This document shows positions 51,682 to 61,586 of a DNA stretch of 64,000 nucleotides, in pieces. The notes under the pieces were generated by a model that saw only the letters and a program-made list of their open reading frames with translations, searched no databases and was not told the DNA's origin. The DNA comes from Nakamurella multipartita DSM 44233 (GTDB taxonomy: Bacteria; Actinomycetota; Actinomycetes; Mycobacteriales; Nakamurellaceae). A program made the position numbers and the translations under genes. Every line of letters starts with the position of its first letter. The stretch's first letter is position 1. Location of the stretch: positions 5,394,001 through 5,458,000 of the forward strand of contig NC_013235.1 in the NCBI RefSeq assembly GCF_000024365.1, written 5' to 3'.

Positions 51682-52832
51682 CGAACCTCCTGGGGGGCAG
51701 TGCGGTGCGGGGCGAAGGGAGCCAGGGCGGCCGGCACCCGGCCGTCGGTGATCAGGTCGGCGATGCCGTCGCCGGTGATCGGGGTGAGCAGGATGCCGTT
51801 GCGGTAGTGCCCGGTGGCCAGGATCAGCCCGTCCACCCAGGACGGGCCGAGCAGCGGGGCGTTGTCCGGTGAGCCCGGCCGCAGCGCGGTGCTCACCTCG
51901 ACCAGCTCGGCCTCGGACACCGCCGGCAGCAACGACTGGGCGTCGCGCAGCAGCTCGTACACCGCGCCGGCCCGGGCTGTGCAGTCGAACCCGGCCTCTT
52001 CGGTGGACGCGCCGATCACCAGCTCGCCGCCGGCCCGCGGCACCAGGTAGACCGGGGACCCCTTGACGCTGCCCCGCAGGATCCGCGGCGGCAGCGCGTC
52101 CGGGTCCATCCGCAGGCGCAGGGTCTGGCCCTTCACCGGGTGCACCCGGGGCCGCGCGGCGGCCGGCAGACCGGCGATCCGGCCCGAGTGCGCGCCCGCC
52201 GCCAGCACCAGCACCCCGGCCGACCGGACGGTGCCGTCGGCGGTGGTGATGCCGGTGGCCCGACCGTCGACGACCTCGATCCGGGCGACCGTCTCGGCGA
52301 CCAGTTCACCCCCGGCGCCGACCACCGCGGCCAGCAGCGCGGCGTGCAGCAGCCGGTTGTCGACCTGGTGGTCGTCGGCGGCCAGCAGGCCACCGGGCAG
52401 GCCCGGCGCGATGCCCGGCAGCAGCCCGCGCAGCTCGCGGGAGGTCAACGGCTGCATGCTCTGGTCGAGGGTCGCGGCGAAGGCGGCCAGATCCCGCAGG
52501 GCGGCCAGGTCGGCGCCGTCCCAGGCGGCCACCACGGTGCCGGTGCGGCGGTAGCCGATGTCCCGGCCGGTCGCCGCGGTCAGCTCGGCCGCGAAGCTGG
52601 GGTAGCGGGCGGCCGAGGCCAGGTTCAGGGCCAGCAACGGCTGCTCGCCGTAGTGCAGTTCGGTGACCGGCGCCAGCATCCCGGCCGCCGTCCACGACGC
52701 CCCGGAGCCGGGCGCCGGGTCGACCACGGCGACCGACCGTCCGCGACCAAGACACCGCCAGGCGATGGACAGCCCGATCACCCCGGCACCGAGGACGAGC
52801 ACGTCCGGCGCAGCCGCGCGGCCCGCGCTCAT
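51678..52832 (-). CDS. thiO: Glycine oxidase
   Basis: ThiO is an FAD-dependent oxidase that turns glycine into dehydroglycine for thiazole synthesis. The 384-residue product has the dinucleotide motif [18 protein letters not shown] at the N-terminus and the DAO fold ([47 protein letters not shown]). ATG 52832 is used; the frame upstream runs through the riboswitch. It is the first gene of the thiO-thiS-thiG operon, behind a TPP riboswitch. Confidence 0.93.
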
Positions 52833-52969
52833 GGCCGCGCTCCGGCCGGCGCCGCGCGGCCGGGTGGGTGCGCTGGGTGCGGTCGGCAAGCCTGGTTCAC
52901 GGCCGGCGATCCCTTCGGTCGGCACGGTTCGCGGATGGGGAACCAGACTGCCGACTCGTCCGGGGGCAA

Positions 52970-53058
52970 TCTCCCTACGCCGGCATGATCCGGTTCAGGT
53001 CGGACGGTCGGCGGCTGGCAGCCACCCTCTCAGCCCGATCCATCGGGCTCCCGCGTGC
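52970..53058 (-). ncRNA. TPP riboswitch (THI element)
   Basis: Read on the minus strand the RNA contains CGGGAGCCCGATGGATCGGG, CTGAGAGGGTGGC, ACCTGAACCGGATCATGCC and GCGTAGGGA, the conserved core of the thiamine pyrophosphate aptamer. It lies about 140 nt upstream of thiO and should lower expression of thiO-thiS-thiG when TPP is plentiful. Whether it acts on translation or termination is not clear; no strong T-run follows. Confidence 0.95.
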
Positions 53059-53152
53059 ACCTGGCACCCTACTCCGGCCGCCGCCGGCCGCCCAACGGGC
53101 GGGCACGGGTGGACCGGGTGGACACGGGCGCCGGGCCGCGCACCCGCCGACC

Positions 53153-53187
53153 GAAGGTTCGGCGTCGCCCGGCGGCGCCGAACCTTC
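53153..53187. terminator. 12-bp hairpin between TPP riboswitch and thiE
   Basis: GAAGGTTCGGCG (53153-53164) pairs perfectly with 53176-53187 around an 11-nt loop. It lies in the divergent gap 56 bp before thiE and about 95 bp upstream of the riboswitch. It may be a terminator or a regulatory stem in the thiE leader. Confidence 0.5.
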
Positions 53188-53242
53188 ACTCGACCGGCTC
53201 CGGACGGGCCTGCCACCGGGGCGCAACTCCCGGCTGGGCACA

Positions 53243-53908
53243 ATGGCGCCGGTGAGCTCCCCCCACGATGCCCGTCCCGCGCTGGCCCGGGCCCGCCTGT
53301 ACCTGTGCACCGATTCCCGCGCCCGGCAGGGCGACCTCGAACCGTTCCTGGACGCGGTGCTGGCCAACGGCGTCGACATCGTCCAGCTGCGGGAGAAGGG
53401 GCTGGAGGCGCGCGCGGAGCTCCGGCTGCTGGAGGTCTTGGCCGCGGCGGCCCAGCGGCACGGCAAGCTGTGGGCGGTCAACGACCGGGCCGACGTCGCG
53501 CTGGCCAGCGGGGCGCCGATCCTGCACCTGGGCCAGGACGACCTGCCGGTGCCGCTGGCCCGGCGGATCGTCGGCGACGAGGTGCTGATCGGCCGCTCCA
53601 CCCACGACCCGGCCCAGCTGGACGCGGCCCGCACCGAGCCGGGGGTCGACTACTACTGCGCCGGCCCGACCTGGACCACCCCGACCAAACCCGGCCGTCC
53701 GGCGGCCGGGCTGGGCCTGCTCGACCACGGGGTGGCCCGGCAGGACGCGCGGCCGTGGTTCGCCATCGGCGGCATCGAGAACGCCGCCCGGCTCGAGGAG
53801 GTCATCGCCCGCGGCGCCCGCCGGGCCGTGGTCGTGCGGATGATCACCGAGGCCGAGGACCCGGGCGCCGCCGCCCGCGCGGCCGCCGACCGCCTGGCCG
53901 CGCTCTGA
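53243..53908 (+). CDS. thiE: Thiamine-phosphate synthase
   Basis: ThiE joins the pyrimidine and thiazole halves of thiamine. The 221-residue TIM barrel shows [25 protein letters not shown] (phosphate and pyrimidine contact), [39 protein letters not shown] and [22 protein letters not shown] 53243 is used; GTG 53252 is possible. It diverges from the thiO operon and has no riboswitch on its own strand that I can see. The next gene, malQ, is convergent. Confidence 0.95.
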   Translation: MAPVSSPHDARPALARARLYLCTDSRARQGDLEPFLDAVLANGVDIVQLREKGLEARAELRLLEVLAAAAQRHGKLWAVNDRADVALASGAPILHLGQDDLPVPLARRIVGDEVLIGRSTHDPAQLDAARTEPGVDYYCAGPTWTTPTKPGRPAAGLGLLDHGVARQDARPWFAIGGIENAARLEEVIARGARRAVVVRMITEAEDPGAAARAAADRLAAL

Positions 53909-53923
53909 CGGCCGGCCCCGGGT

Positions 53924-56098
53924 TCAGCTCTCGTTGACCACCTGGGCCAACCGGCGGGCCCGGCTGGAGACGAACACCTGCTCCAGGCTCATCGGCGCCC
54001 CGTCGGGACCGGTCAACGGCACCCGCCAGTTCGGGTACTCGTCGATGGTGCCCGGCTGGTTCTGGGTGCGGCGATCGCCGACCATGTCGGTCAGGGCCAC
54101 ACACAGCAGCTTGGACGGGGTCCAGGTCAGGTACCGGTGCAGGGCCTGCACGGTGCTCTCCAGCTCCAGTCCGGCCAGGTCGGGCGAGTCCGGATCGAGC
54201 TTGCCGGTGGCCGAGGAGGCCGTCGCCGCGGTCAGCGCGCCCCGTTGCCGCAGCTCCTCGATCCAGGCGGCGCGTTCGGCGTCGTCGGCGGCCAGTTCCT
54301 CCTCCAGCGACCGGGTCAGCAGGCCCAGCTCGTCGCGCAGCCGGACGTGGTCGCCGGCCAGGTACCCGGCGGTCGGTGGCAGGTCGTGGGTGGTCACCGA
54401 GGCCAGGCAGTACTCCCGCCAGCGCTCGGGCCGCAGCGGCCGGCCGTCCCCGTCGAACTCGAACTCGAACCACAGGATCGAGGTGCCCAGGATGCCCCGT
54501 TCCGACAGGTACTCGCGCACCCACGGCTCGACCGTGCCCAGGTCCTCGCCGACGACGATCGCGCCCGACCGGGACGCCTCCAGGGCCAGGATGCCGATCA
54601 GCGCCTCGTGGTCGTACCGCACGTAGGTCCCCTCGGTGGGGCCCATGCCGTCCGGGATCCACCAGAGCCGGAACAGCCCGATGATGTGGTCGACCCGGAC
54701 CCCGCCGGCGGCCCGCAGCACCGTGCGGACCATGTCCCGGAACGGGGCGTACCCCTGCTCGGCCAGCCGGTCCGGACGCCACGGCGGTTGCGCCCAGTCC
54801 TGCCCGGCCTGGTTGAACGCGTCCGGCGGGGCGCCGACGGTGATGCCCTGGGCGAAGACGTCCTGCAGGCTCCAGGAGTCCGAGCCCTCCGGGTGCACGC
54901 CCACGGCCAGGTCGTGCATGACGCCCAGGGCCATCCCCGACCGCCGGGTCGCCGCCTGGGCGATGGACAGCTGCTCGTCGAGCACGAACTGCAGCCAGCG
55001 GTAGAAGTCGACGTCGTCGGCGTGTTCGGCCCGGAAGGCGAGCACCTCCGGGGTGGCCGGATGCTGCAGCTCGTCCGGCCACTCGTGCCAGTCCTTGCCG
55101 TGCCGGTCGGTCAGGGCACACCAGGTCGCGTAGTTGTCCAGGCCCTCGCCCTCCCGTTCCCGGTAGGCGGCGTAGGCCAGCTCCCGGCCGGCCGACCGGG
55201 GCACCGCGTGCACCAGGCGCAGGGCCGCGGCCTTGGCCGTCCAGGTGGTGTCCCGGTCGATCGCGTCCAGCCCCGCCAGGTCCTGCTGCAACGCCGCCTT
55301 GAGCGAGCCGACCTCGGCCCGGTCGGCGGCCGGCAGGTCGGCGTACTCGGGGATGCGCTCGACCCGCAGGTAGATGGGGTTCTGGAAGCGGCGGGTGGTC
55401 GGCAGGTACGGGGAGGGTTCCATCCGGCCGGACGGTTCGGCCGCGTGCAGCGGGTTGATCAGCACGTACCCGGCGCCCAGGTCCGCCCCCCAGACGGACA
55501 GGTCCTCCAGGTCGACCACGTCGCCGACGCCCCAGGAGCCGGCCGAGCGGACGCTGTAGAGCTGGGTGGCGATCCCCCAGGCGCGCCGGTCGCCGAGCCG
55601 CTCCGGCAGGCCCACCCGCTGCGGCGTGACGATCAGCGCACACGACGCCTCGTCACCCTCGGACCAGGCCTTGAGCCGGTGGTAGCCCAGCGGCAGGTCC
55701 CCGGGGATGCGGAAGGTGGCCTGCCCGGTCCACCGGTCCCCGACCTGCCGGGCCGGCGCCCAGTTCTCCTCCTGCACCAGGCTCGAGCGGTACCCGCCGC
55801 CCTCCAACTCGATCCAGACGTCCACTGCGGCCCCGTCGCGGACGTGCACGTTCACCGTCGGGGCCCAACCCGCCCGGATCACCAGGGCCGGCGGTAGCAG
55901 GCGCCGCCAGGGGGCGTCGTCGTGGTCGCGCAGGGCCTGCTCGGCCGCGTCCGGGGTGGCGACGTCCACGCCCAACGCCTCCAGCACGCGGGTGATCGAC
56001 CGATCGGAGACCTGGACGTGACGGCCCTGCCAGTCCCAGAACTCGGTGGCGATGCTGTGGGCGGCGGCCAGCCGGTGCAGCGTGTCGGGCAGGTCCAT
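53924..56098 (-). CDS. malQ: 4-alpha-glucanotransferase (amylomaltase)
   Basis: MalQ (GH77) transfers maltodextrin chains, releasing glucose. The 724-residue product has an N-terminal extension of about 160 residues typical of the longer actinobacterial type, then the barrel. Catalytic residues sit in GGVRVDHIIGLFRLWWIP (nucleophile Asp), IVVGEDLGTVEPWV (acid-base Glu) and VTTHDLPPTAGYLAGD (third Asp). ATG 56098 is used. It diverges from the FUSC-like pseudogene with 156 bp between starts. No other glycogen gene is adjacent. Confidence 0.95.
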   Translation of the reverse strand: MDLPDTLHRLAAAHSIATEFWDWQGRHVQVSDRSITRVLEALGVDVATPDAAEQALRDHDDAPWRRLLPPALVIRAGWAPTVNVHVRDGAAVDVWIELEGGGYRSSLVQEENWAPARQVGDRWTGQATFRIPGDLPLGYHRLKAWSEGDEASCALIVTPQRVGLPERLGDRRAWGIATQLYSVRSAGSWGVGDVVDLEDLSVWGADLGAGYVLINPLHAAEPSGRMEPSPYLPTTRRFQNPIYLRVERIPEYADLPAADRAEVGSLKAALQQDLAGLDAIDRDTTWTAKAAALRLVHAVPRSAGRELAYAAYREREGEGLDNYATWCALTDRHGKDWHEWPDELQHPATPEVLAFRAEHADDVDFYRWLQFVLDEQLSIAQAATRRSGMALGVMHDLAVGVHPEGSDSWSLQDVFAQGITVGAPPDAFNQAGQDWAQPPWRPDRLAEQGYAPFRDMVRTVLRAAGGVRVDHIIGLFRLWWIPDGMGPTEGTYVRYDHEALIGILALEASRSGAIVVGEDLGTVEPWVREYLSERGILGTSILWFEFEFDGDGRPLRPERWREYCLASVTTHDLPPTAGYLAGDHVRLRDELGLLTRSLEEELAADDAERAAWIEELRQRGALTAATASSATGKLDPDSPDLAGLELESTVQALHRYLTWTPSKLLCVALTDMVGDRRTQNQPGTIDEYPNWRVPLTGPDGAPMSLEQVFVSSRARRLAQVVNES

Positions 56099-56254
56099 GG
56101 CGGCAATCCTCTGAATGGGGCGAGATCCGGGATGCCAGAGATCACATCACGCGCACCCATCCGACGCTCGCCACGGGGCGTCTGACCAGTGCGGCCCGAC
56201 GTGGGCCGATCACACCGTTGCGACACCGCACACTCCGAAGGGAGCAGGCCGAGC

Positions 56255-57660
56255 ATGCCCACCGCCATTCGTCGTCTCGTGGACGTGGGGATGACCCGAC
56301 TGCGCCTGCGCGGCCGTCCGGCCATCGCCCGGGCTCTGCGCCTGTCCGGCGCGGCCGTGGCCGCGTTCAGCGCCGCGCTGGCCCTGTTCCCCGGCACCGT
56401 GCCGATCCTGGCCCCGCTGACCGCGCTGCTGGTCGTGGAGATCACCCTCAAGGACAGCCTGACCAGCGGGGTGCAGCGCATCATCAGCGTGGCCACCGGG
56501 GTGCTGCTGGCCGTGCTGTTCTCCAGCGTGGTCGGCCTGACCTGGTGGAGCCTGGGCGTGCTGGTCGCGCTGTCGATCATGGTCGGCCAGCTGATGCGGC
56601 TGGGGCCGCACCTGATCGAGGTGCCGATCAGCGCCATGCTGGTGCTGGCCGTCGGCGGCGCCGAGGCCGCGGCCACCGACCGGATCAGCGAGACGCTGCT
56701 CGGGGTGGCCGTCGGCATGCTGGTCAACCTGATCGTGCCGCCCGCGGTGGGCTCGGACTCGGCCGCCGCCGCGGTGCAGCGGTTCGCCGCCGAACTGGCC
56801 CGGCTGCTGCGCACCGCATCGGCCGAACTGGCCGAGCCGATCACCGACGCCCAGGCCATCCGCTGGATGGACGACGCCCGGACGCTGAGCCGCAACGTGC
56901 CCGAGATCGACAAGGCCCTGCGGCCAGGCCGAGCAGGGCCGCCGGCTCAACACCCGCGCCCTGGTCGTGCCCGACACCAACGACAGCCTGCGGGCCGAGC
57001 TGGACGCCCTGGAGCACACCACGGTCACCGTGCGCAGCATGTTCCGGTCGATCCTGGACGGCGTCCGCGACCATCCCACCCTGGACCCGACCCGGGGCGA
57101 GGACCTGCGGCTGGTCTTCGCCGAGCTGCTCTCCGACGTCGCGGCCAGCGTCGAGGCGTTCGGCGAGCTGGCCCGGCACGAGGGCACCGAACACGTCACC
57201 AGCACCGAGCAGCGGCTGACGGCCGCGCTGGCCCGGCTGCGGGAGGCCCGGGACCGGGCCGACGACCTGCGGATGGTCGGCGGACAACGGCTGGGAGCTC
57301 TCCGAGCCGGTCCTGCAGACCGTCGAGCGGGTGCTGCGCGATCTGGACGTGCTCGGCCAGGCCCGGCGCCCGCGGCCGCCCCGGTCGACCACCCTGGCCG
57401 AATCGCTGGAGATCATCCGCACCGCCGGCCACCTGCTGCAGGCGGCGCCGCTGGCCGGCCCGTTGCCGCCGCACCGGCGCCCCGACCGGCGGCCCATCCC
57501 GGCCGACCAGACCGGTCCGCATCGGCTGCCGCTGGGCCGCACCCCGGGCCACCGGTCCGGGCGTCCGGTCCGGGAGGACTCGCCGTTGGACACCGGGCGG
57601 ATGCGGGCGGTGTCCCGCCCGGCCGGCCGGGCCCGCTCCGGGCCGACCAGTCGCGCCTGA
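56255..57660 (+). pseudogene. FUSC-like aromatic acid exporter with two frameshifts
   Basis: The N-terminal half (AALALFPGTVPILAPLTALLVVEITL; ISVATGVLLAVLFSSVVGL; LLGVAVGMLVNLIVPPAVG) has the six-helix layout of FUSC/ArAE exporters. The reading frame breaks at about 56922, where one extra C shifts LRQAEQGRRLNTRALVVPD out of frame, and again at about 57280, where one extra G precedes DNGWELSEPVLQTVERVLRDL. With both bases removed, the gene is 1404 bp and encodes about 467 residues, a normal length. It may be decayed or carry sequencing errors in C/G runs. ATG 56255 is preceded by AAGGGAG at a long distance. Confidence 0.8.
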
Positions 57661-57744
57661 GCACATCCGCGCCCGGCCCGGGAATGCCCGTCCGGGGCGC
57701 CGGGTTGGTTCAGGAGTCAACAAACTTCAAGGGGTACTTCATTC

Positions 57745-59004
57745 ATGACTGTCAGCGTTCGCGAGAGCCGGATCCCGGCCTCCCTGATCATGCTGCTCGG
57801 GGCGCTGACCGCGATCGGGCCGTTCACCATCGACCTGTACCTGGCCGCGTTCCCGCAGATCACCTCAGACCTGGCCACCGACCCGGCGGCCGTCCAACTG
57901 ACCATCACGGCGACCCTGGCCGGCCTGGCCCTGGGCCAGCTGGTGATCGGCTCGGTGTCCGATGCGCTCGGCCGCCGGCGGCCCCTGCTGGTCGCGCTGA
58001 GCGTGTACGTGGTCGCCTCGGCCGGCATCGTGTTCGCCGGATCGGTCGAGATGCTGACCGGGCTGCGTTTCGTCCAGGGCTTCACCGCGGCCGCCGGCAT
58101 GGTGCTCTCCACCGCGATCATCCGGGATCGATTCCACGGGGTCCGGGTCGGCAAGGCGCTGGCCCGGATGATGCTGGTGGTCGGCGTGGCCCCGGCCATC
58201 GCCCCGGTCATCGGCGCGCAGTTCCTGGCCTGGGGCAGCTGGCGGATGATGTTCGCCGCGCTGGCCGTCGTCGGGGCGGTGCTGCTGGTGCTGGCCGCGG
58301 TGTTCCTGCGCGAATCGCTGCCGGTCGAGCGGCGCCGCGCGGGCGGCCTGGGGGCGGCGGCCCGCTCGTACGCCTCCCTGCTGCGGGACCCGGTGTTCGT
58401 CGGGCTGGCCTTCGTCGGCGGCTTCTCGCTCGCCGGCATCTTCACCTACGTCTCCTCGGCGACCTTCGTCTTCCAGGAGGGCTTCGGCCTGAGCACCGGC
58501 CAGTTCGCGGCCATCTTCGCCTCCGGCGCGGTGGCCATCACCGCCGGCACCCAGATCAACGGTGCGCTGATCGGGCGGGTGCGCCCCGAGCGGATCCTGC
58601 TGACCGGGGTGCTGGTGTCCGTGCTCACCGCCGCGGCCCTGCTGACCGTGTCCATCCTGGGCCTGGGTGTGCTGCCGATCGCCGCGCTGCTGGTGCTCAC
58701 GCTGCTGACCGCGGGGATCCTGCTGCCGGCCGTGCCGGTGATCGCGCTGGCCCAGAATGCCCACCGGGCCGGCAGCGCGGCCGCCCTGCTGGGCGCGATC
58801 CAGTTTGCCGTCGGCGCGTTCATCGCCCCGCTGTCCGGGCTGTTCGACGCGTCCTCGCCGGTGCCGATGGCCGGGGTGATCCTGGGCGCCGCCCTGGTCA
58901 CCCTGGGCCTGGTGCTCCTGCTGCGCCGGCCGCTGGCCGCCCGTCCGGTCCTGACCGGGGACGAGCGCGTCCTGGCCACCAGCGACGAGCTCGTCACCAC
59001 CTGA
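57745..59004 (+). CDS. Bcr/CflA-family MFS drug exporter
   Basis: The 419-residue, 12-helix transporter shows Bcr/CflA features: IGPFTIDLYLAAFPQIT in helix 1, GQLVIGSVSDALGRRRPLLV in the 2-3 loop, RFVQGFTAAAGMVLSTAIIRD in helix 4 and APAIAPVIGAQFLAWGSWR in helix 5. Members export chloramphenicol, bicyclomycin and similar compounds. ATG 57745 begins close to helix 1, with a weak upstream ribosome site. It follows the FUSC-like gene by 84 bp; both are exporters and may share a promoter. A very long palindrome follows its stop. Confidence 0.92.
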   Translation: MTVSVRESRIPASLIMLLGALTAIGPFTIDLYLAAFPQITSDLATDPAAVQLTITATLAGLALGQLVIGSVSDALGRRRPLLVALSVYVVASAGIVFAGSVEMLTGLRFVQGFTAAAGMVLSTAIIRDRFHGVRVGKALARMMLVVGVAPAIAPVIGAQFLAWGSWRMMFAALAVVGAVLLVLAAVFLRESLPVERRRAGGLGAAARSYASLLRDPVFVGLAFVGGFSLAGIFTYVSSATFVFQEGFGLSTGQFAAIFASGAVAITAGTQINGALIGRVRPERILLTGVLVSVLTAAALLTVSILGLGVLPIAALLVLTLLTAGILLPAVPVIALAQNAHRAGSAAALLGAIQFAVGAFIAPLSGLFDASSPVPMAGVILGAALVTLGLVLLLRRPLAARPVLTGDERVLATSDELVTT

Positions 59005-59057
59005 GCCCACCGGCTCGCCCGGCCCACCCTCGGCCCCGGCGCTGCCTCCCCCACCGG

Positions 59058-59192
59058 CCCCGCCCCTCACCCGGCCCGCCCCGCCCCGAACCCCGTCGAG
59101 TGTGCAGAAACGGCCCTCATCCGCTCGGATGAGGGCCGTTTCTGCACACTCGGGCCCGGGGGTGGCCGGGCGGGGCCGGGTGAGGGGCGGGG
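59058..59192. repeat. Outer inverted repeat around the palindrome
   Basis: CCCCGCCCCTCACCCGGCC (59058-59076) is matched in inverted form at 59174-59192, surrounding the 56-bp palindrome. The two together form a nested inverted structure of 135 bp. Confidence 0.75.
59097..59152. terminator. 56-bp near-perfect palindrome
   Basis: A 27-base arm (59097-59123, starting CGAGTGTGCAG) is followed by CT and then its exact inverse (59126-59152). It lies 93 bp after the exporter stop, in a convergent gap, and would form a very stable hairpin in RNA from either strand. It is probably a bidirectional terminator, though its length and precision exceed normal terminators. Confidence 0.75.
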
Positions 59193-59225
59193 CGGGGGCG
59201 GGGTCGGGCCGGGCCGGGCGGGGGC

Positions 59226-59987
59226 TCAGCCGGCGGGGTCGACCCGCCAGCCGTCGGGGACCGTCATGCCCCGCTCGACCAGCTCGTCCCGCATCCGGTC
59301 GCGCAGGGCGGCGTCGCCGGCCAGCCGGGCCTGCCGCTCGCGCAGCGGCCCCGAGCCGACCATGTTGCGGAACCAGCCCAGCGCGGCGAGCCGTTCGAAC
59401 AGCTGCCGCTGGGTGCCGGCCGGCAGCGGCCGGTCGGCCTCGGGCCAACGCAGCGCCCCCCAACGGCCCCGGTAGACGGCCGCCCGCACCGGGACCCGGG
59501 CCGGGGTCTCGCTCGCGGCGAGGTGCAGCAGGTACCGCTCGGCCGCGACCGGGACCAGCTCGTAGTTGGGCTCGGTGACGTCCAGCCGGGCCCGTTGGCC
59601 CTCGTCCAACCAGAGCACCGCGCAGTCGACCGCCGCGCCGGGCGAGTCGACAAGCACCCACGGCAGGTAGCCGGGGTCGCTGACGTGCGCGGAGTGGGCC
59701 AGCACGCACCCGTGCAGCCGGGCCCGGGTGACCGCGATGGGTCCGCCGTGACCGCCGAACTTGGCCACCAGCTGGGCCGGCGCCGCGTTCGCGCCGAACG
59801 CCACCACCGCCGTCCGGCCGTCACGCCCGTCGGGCCAGCCGTCGACCCCGGGCGAGAGCGGACGCACCCGGTCGTCGCGCAGCAGGTAGTCGAAGGCGAG
59901 TCGCTCCCCCGGATAGAGCGCCGGATCCGCACGCGGAGCCGGCGGCAGGTTCAGATCGTTGAGATGTGTTTCGGACGGGCCGGACAT
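59226..59987 (-). CDS. Hypothetical protein, possibly gamma-glutamylcyclotransferase-like
   Basis: I do not recognise this 253-residue soluble protein with certainty. TAVVAFGANAAPAQLVAKF followed by a beta-rich stretch (LHGCVLAHSAH, VDCAVLWLDEGQRARLDVTEPNY) recalls the YGSN loop and barrel of gamma-glutamylcyclotransferase-like proteins, but the essential glutamate is not clear. The C-terminus is helical (RERQARLAGDAALRDRMRDELVERGM). ATG 59987 has GAGGAGG 6 bases upstream, which excludes the longer frame. It is divergent from the DUF4032 gene. Confidence 0.6.
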   Translation of the reverse strand: MSGPSETHLNDLNLPPAPRADPALYPGERLAFDYLLRDDRVRPLSPGVDGWPDGRDGRTAVVAFGANAAPAQLVAKFGGHGGPIAVTRARLHGCVLAHSAHVSDPGYLPWVLVDSPGAAVDCAVLWLDEGQRARLDVTEPNYELVPVAAERYLLHLAASETPARVPVRAAVYRGRWGALRWPEADRPLPAGTQRQLFERLAALGWFRNMVGSGPLRERQARLAGDAALRDRMRDELVERGMTVPDGWRVDPAG

Positions 59988-60080
59988 GATTGCCTCCTCG
60001 GTCACCGTAACGGGCCGCGGAGCCCCGGCGTGACCGCGCACCGACGGGCCCGTGATCATCTCCTGTGTCAGGCTGATCCG

Positions 60081-61427
60081 GTGCGCATGCAGTTCGCGAC
60101 CGGACCCGACCCCATGGACCTGCTGACCCTGCCCTGGTCAACGGCGTTGGAACGCTGGCCCAAGGAGAAACTGGTCTCCCTGCCTCGGGGTATCTCTCGG
60201 CACGTCGTCCGGTTCGTCCGGATCGGCGGCATCGTCTACGCGATCAAGGAGATCAGCCAGGGACTGGCCGAGCACGAGTACGGGCTGCTGCGCGAGCTGG
60301 CCAAACGCGAGTTGCCGGTGGTGCAGGCGGTCGGCGTGGTGGCCAACCGGATGACCCCGGAGGGCGAGCCGCTGGACGCCGCCCTGGTCACCAAGCACCT
60401 GAAGTTCTCCCTGCCCTACCGGGCCCTGTTCTCCCGCCGGATGGACCCGGAGCTGGAGACCAAGCTGCTGGACGCACTGGCCGAGCTGCTGGTCCGGTTG
60501 CACCTGGTCGGCTTCGCCTGGAAGGACTGCTCGCTGTCCAACACCCTGTTCCGGCGCGACGCCGGCGCCCTGGCCGCCTACCTGGTGGACGCCGAGACCG
60601 GCGAGCTGCGCGAGTCACTGTCCAAGGGGCAGCGCCTGCAGGATCTGGACATCGTGGAGACCAACGTCGCCGGCGAGCTGTTGGACCTGCAGATGTCCGG
60701 CCTGCTACCCGAGTCGATCGACCCGTTGGAGACCGCGATGTCGGTCATCGAACGGTACGAGCGGCTCTGGGAGCTGCTCACCGCGCCACAGACCATGGGC
60801 GACGACGAGTGGTGGCGCATCGAGCAGCGGCTGCGCAAGCTCAACGAGCTGGGCTTCGACGTGGCCCAGATCCACATCAACGAGCACGACGGCGACCCGC
60901 ACGTGATGGTGCAGACCCAGGTCGTGGACGCCGGCCACCACCGCAAGCGGTTGTTCGCCCTGACCGGCATCAACGTGCAGGAGAACCAGGCCCGGCGCAT
61001 CCTCAACGACCTGGACACCTACCGGTCGCAGGCCGTCATGCCCGGCACCGAGGTCGACGAGGACACCGTGGCCCACCACTACGTCACCGACGTCTACGAC
61101 CCCGTCGTCGAGGCCATCCCGGCCGGGCTGGCCGAGAAGCTCGAACCGGCCGAGGTCTTCCACGAGGTGCTCGAACACCGCTGGTACCTGACCCAGGCGG
61201 CCGAGCGGGAGGTCTCGATGGACTACGCGACCCAGTCCTACATGCAGACCGTGCTGCGCCACCGGCCGGACGAGAAGGCGTTCCTGGACTCCAGCCTGAT
61301 GGGGGTCGGCGCCCTGGACGCCGACGACATCAGTGACGACCCGCCCGACAGCGATCCGGAAGAGAACGACCCGGCAGACGTCGACATGAGTGACGACGAC
61401 ATGAGTGACGACGCGCAGGCCGGCTGA
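60081..61427 (+). CDS. DUF4032 domain protein, kinase-like
   Basis: The 448-residue protein is of the actinobacterial DUF4032 family. The N-terminal 270 residues have features of a small Kdo/WaaP-type kinase fold (VYAIKEISQGLAEHEYGLL with a Lys and Glu, RLHLVGFAWKDCSLSNTLF with an Asp-x-Ser-x-x-Asn catalytic-like loop, and YLVDAETGELR). The C-terminal part carries the DUF4032 domain, and the tail is strongly acidic (DDISDDPPDSDPEENDP...). Substrate and role are unknown. GTG 60081 and ATG 60087 are both possible; GTG has a better spaced AGG. Confidence 0.82.
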   Translation: MRMQFATGPDPMDLLTLPWSTALERWPKEKLVSLPRGISRHVVRFVRIGGIVYAIKEISQGLAEHEYGLLRELAKRELPVVQAVGVVANRMTPEGEPLDAALVTKHLKFSLPYRALFSRRMDPELETKLLDALAELLVRLHLVGFAWKDCSLSNTLFRRDAGALAAYLVDAETGELRESLSKGQRLQDLDIVETNVAGELLDLQMSGLLPESIDPLETAMSVIERYERLWELLTAPQTMGDDEWWRIEQRLRKLNELGFDVAQIHINEHDGDPHVMVQTQVVDAGHHRKRLFALTGINVQENQARRILNDLDTYRSQAVMPGTEVDEDTVAHHYVTDVYDPVVEAIPAGLAEKLEPAEVFHEVLEHRWYLTQAAEREVSMDYATQSYMQTVLRHRPDEKAFLDSSLMGVGALDADDISDDPPDSDPEENDPADVDMSDDDMSDDAQAG

Positions 61428-61586
61428 CCCGCATTCGACCTGAGATCGGCGTCACCGCCCCGAGATCAAGATGTCACCCAAGATCGACAAAATTCGTGCA
61501 TCGGCGCTGATACCGTCGCCACGATCCGCGGTCGCGCGGCATGGGCAATGGGGGCGGGCGCCCGCGTCCGCCATGAGGAGTTCATC

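Noticed and set aside
56967-59132. Plus-strand frame of about 721 codons
   Set aside because: Only its first 100 codons are real, as the shifted middle part of the FUSC-like gene; the rest is a shadow of the Bcr/CflA exporter.
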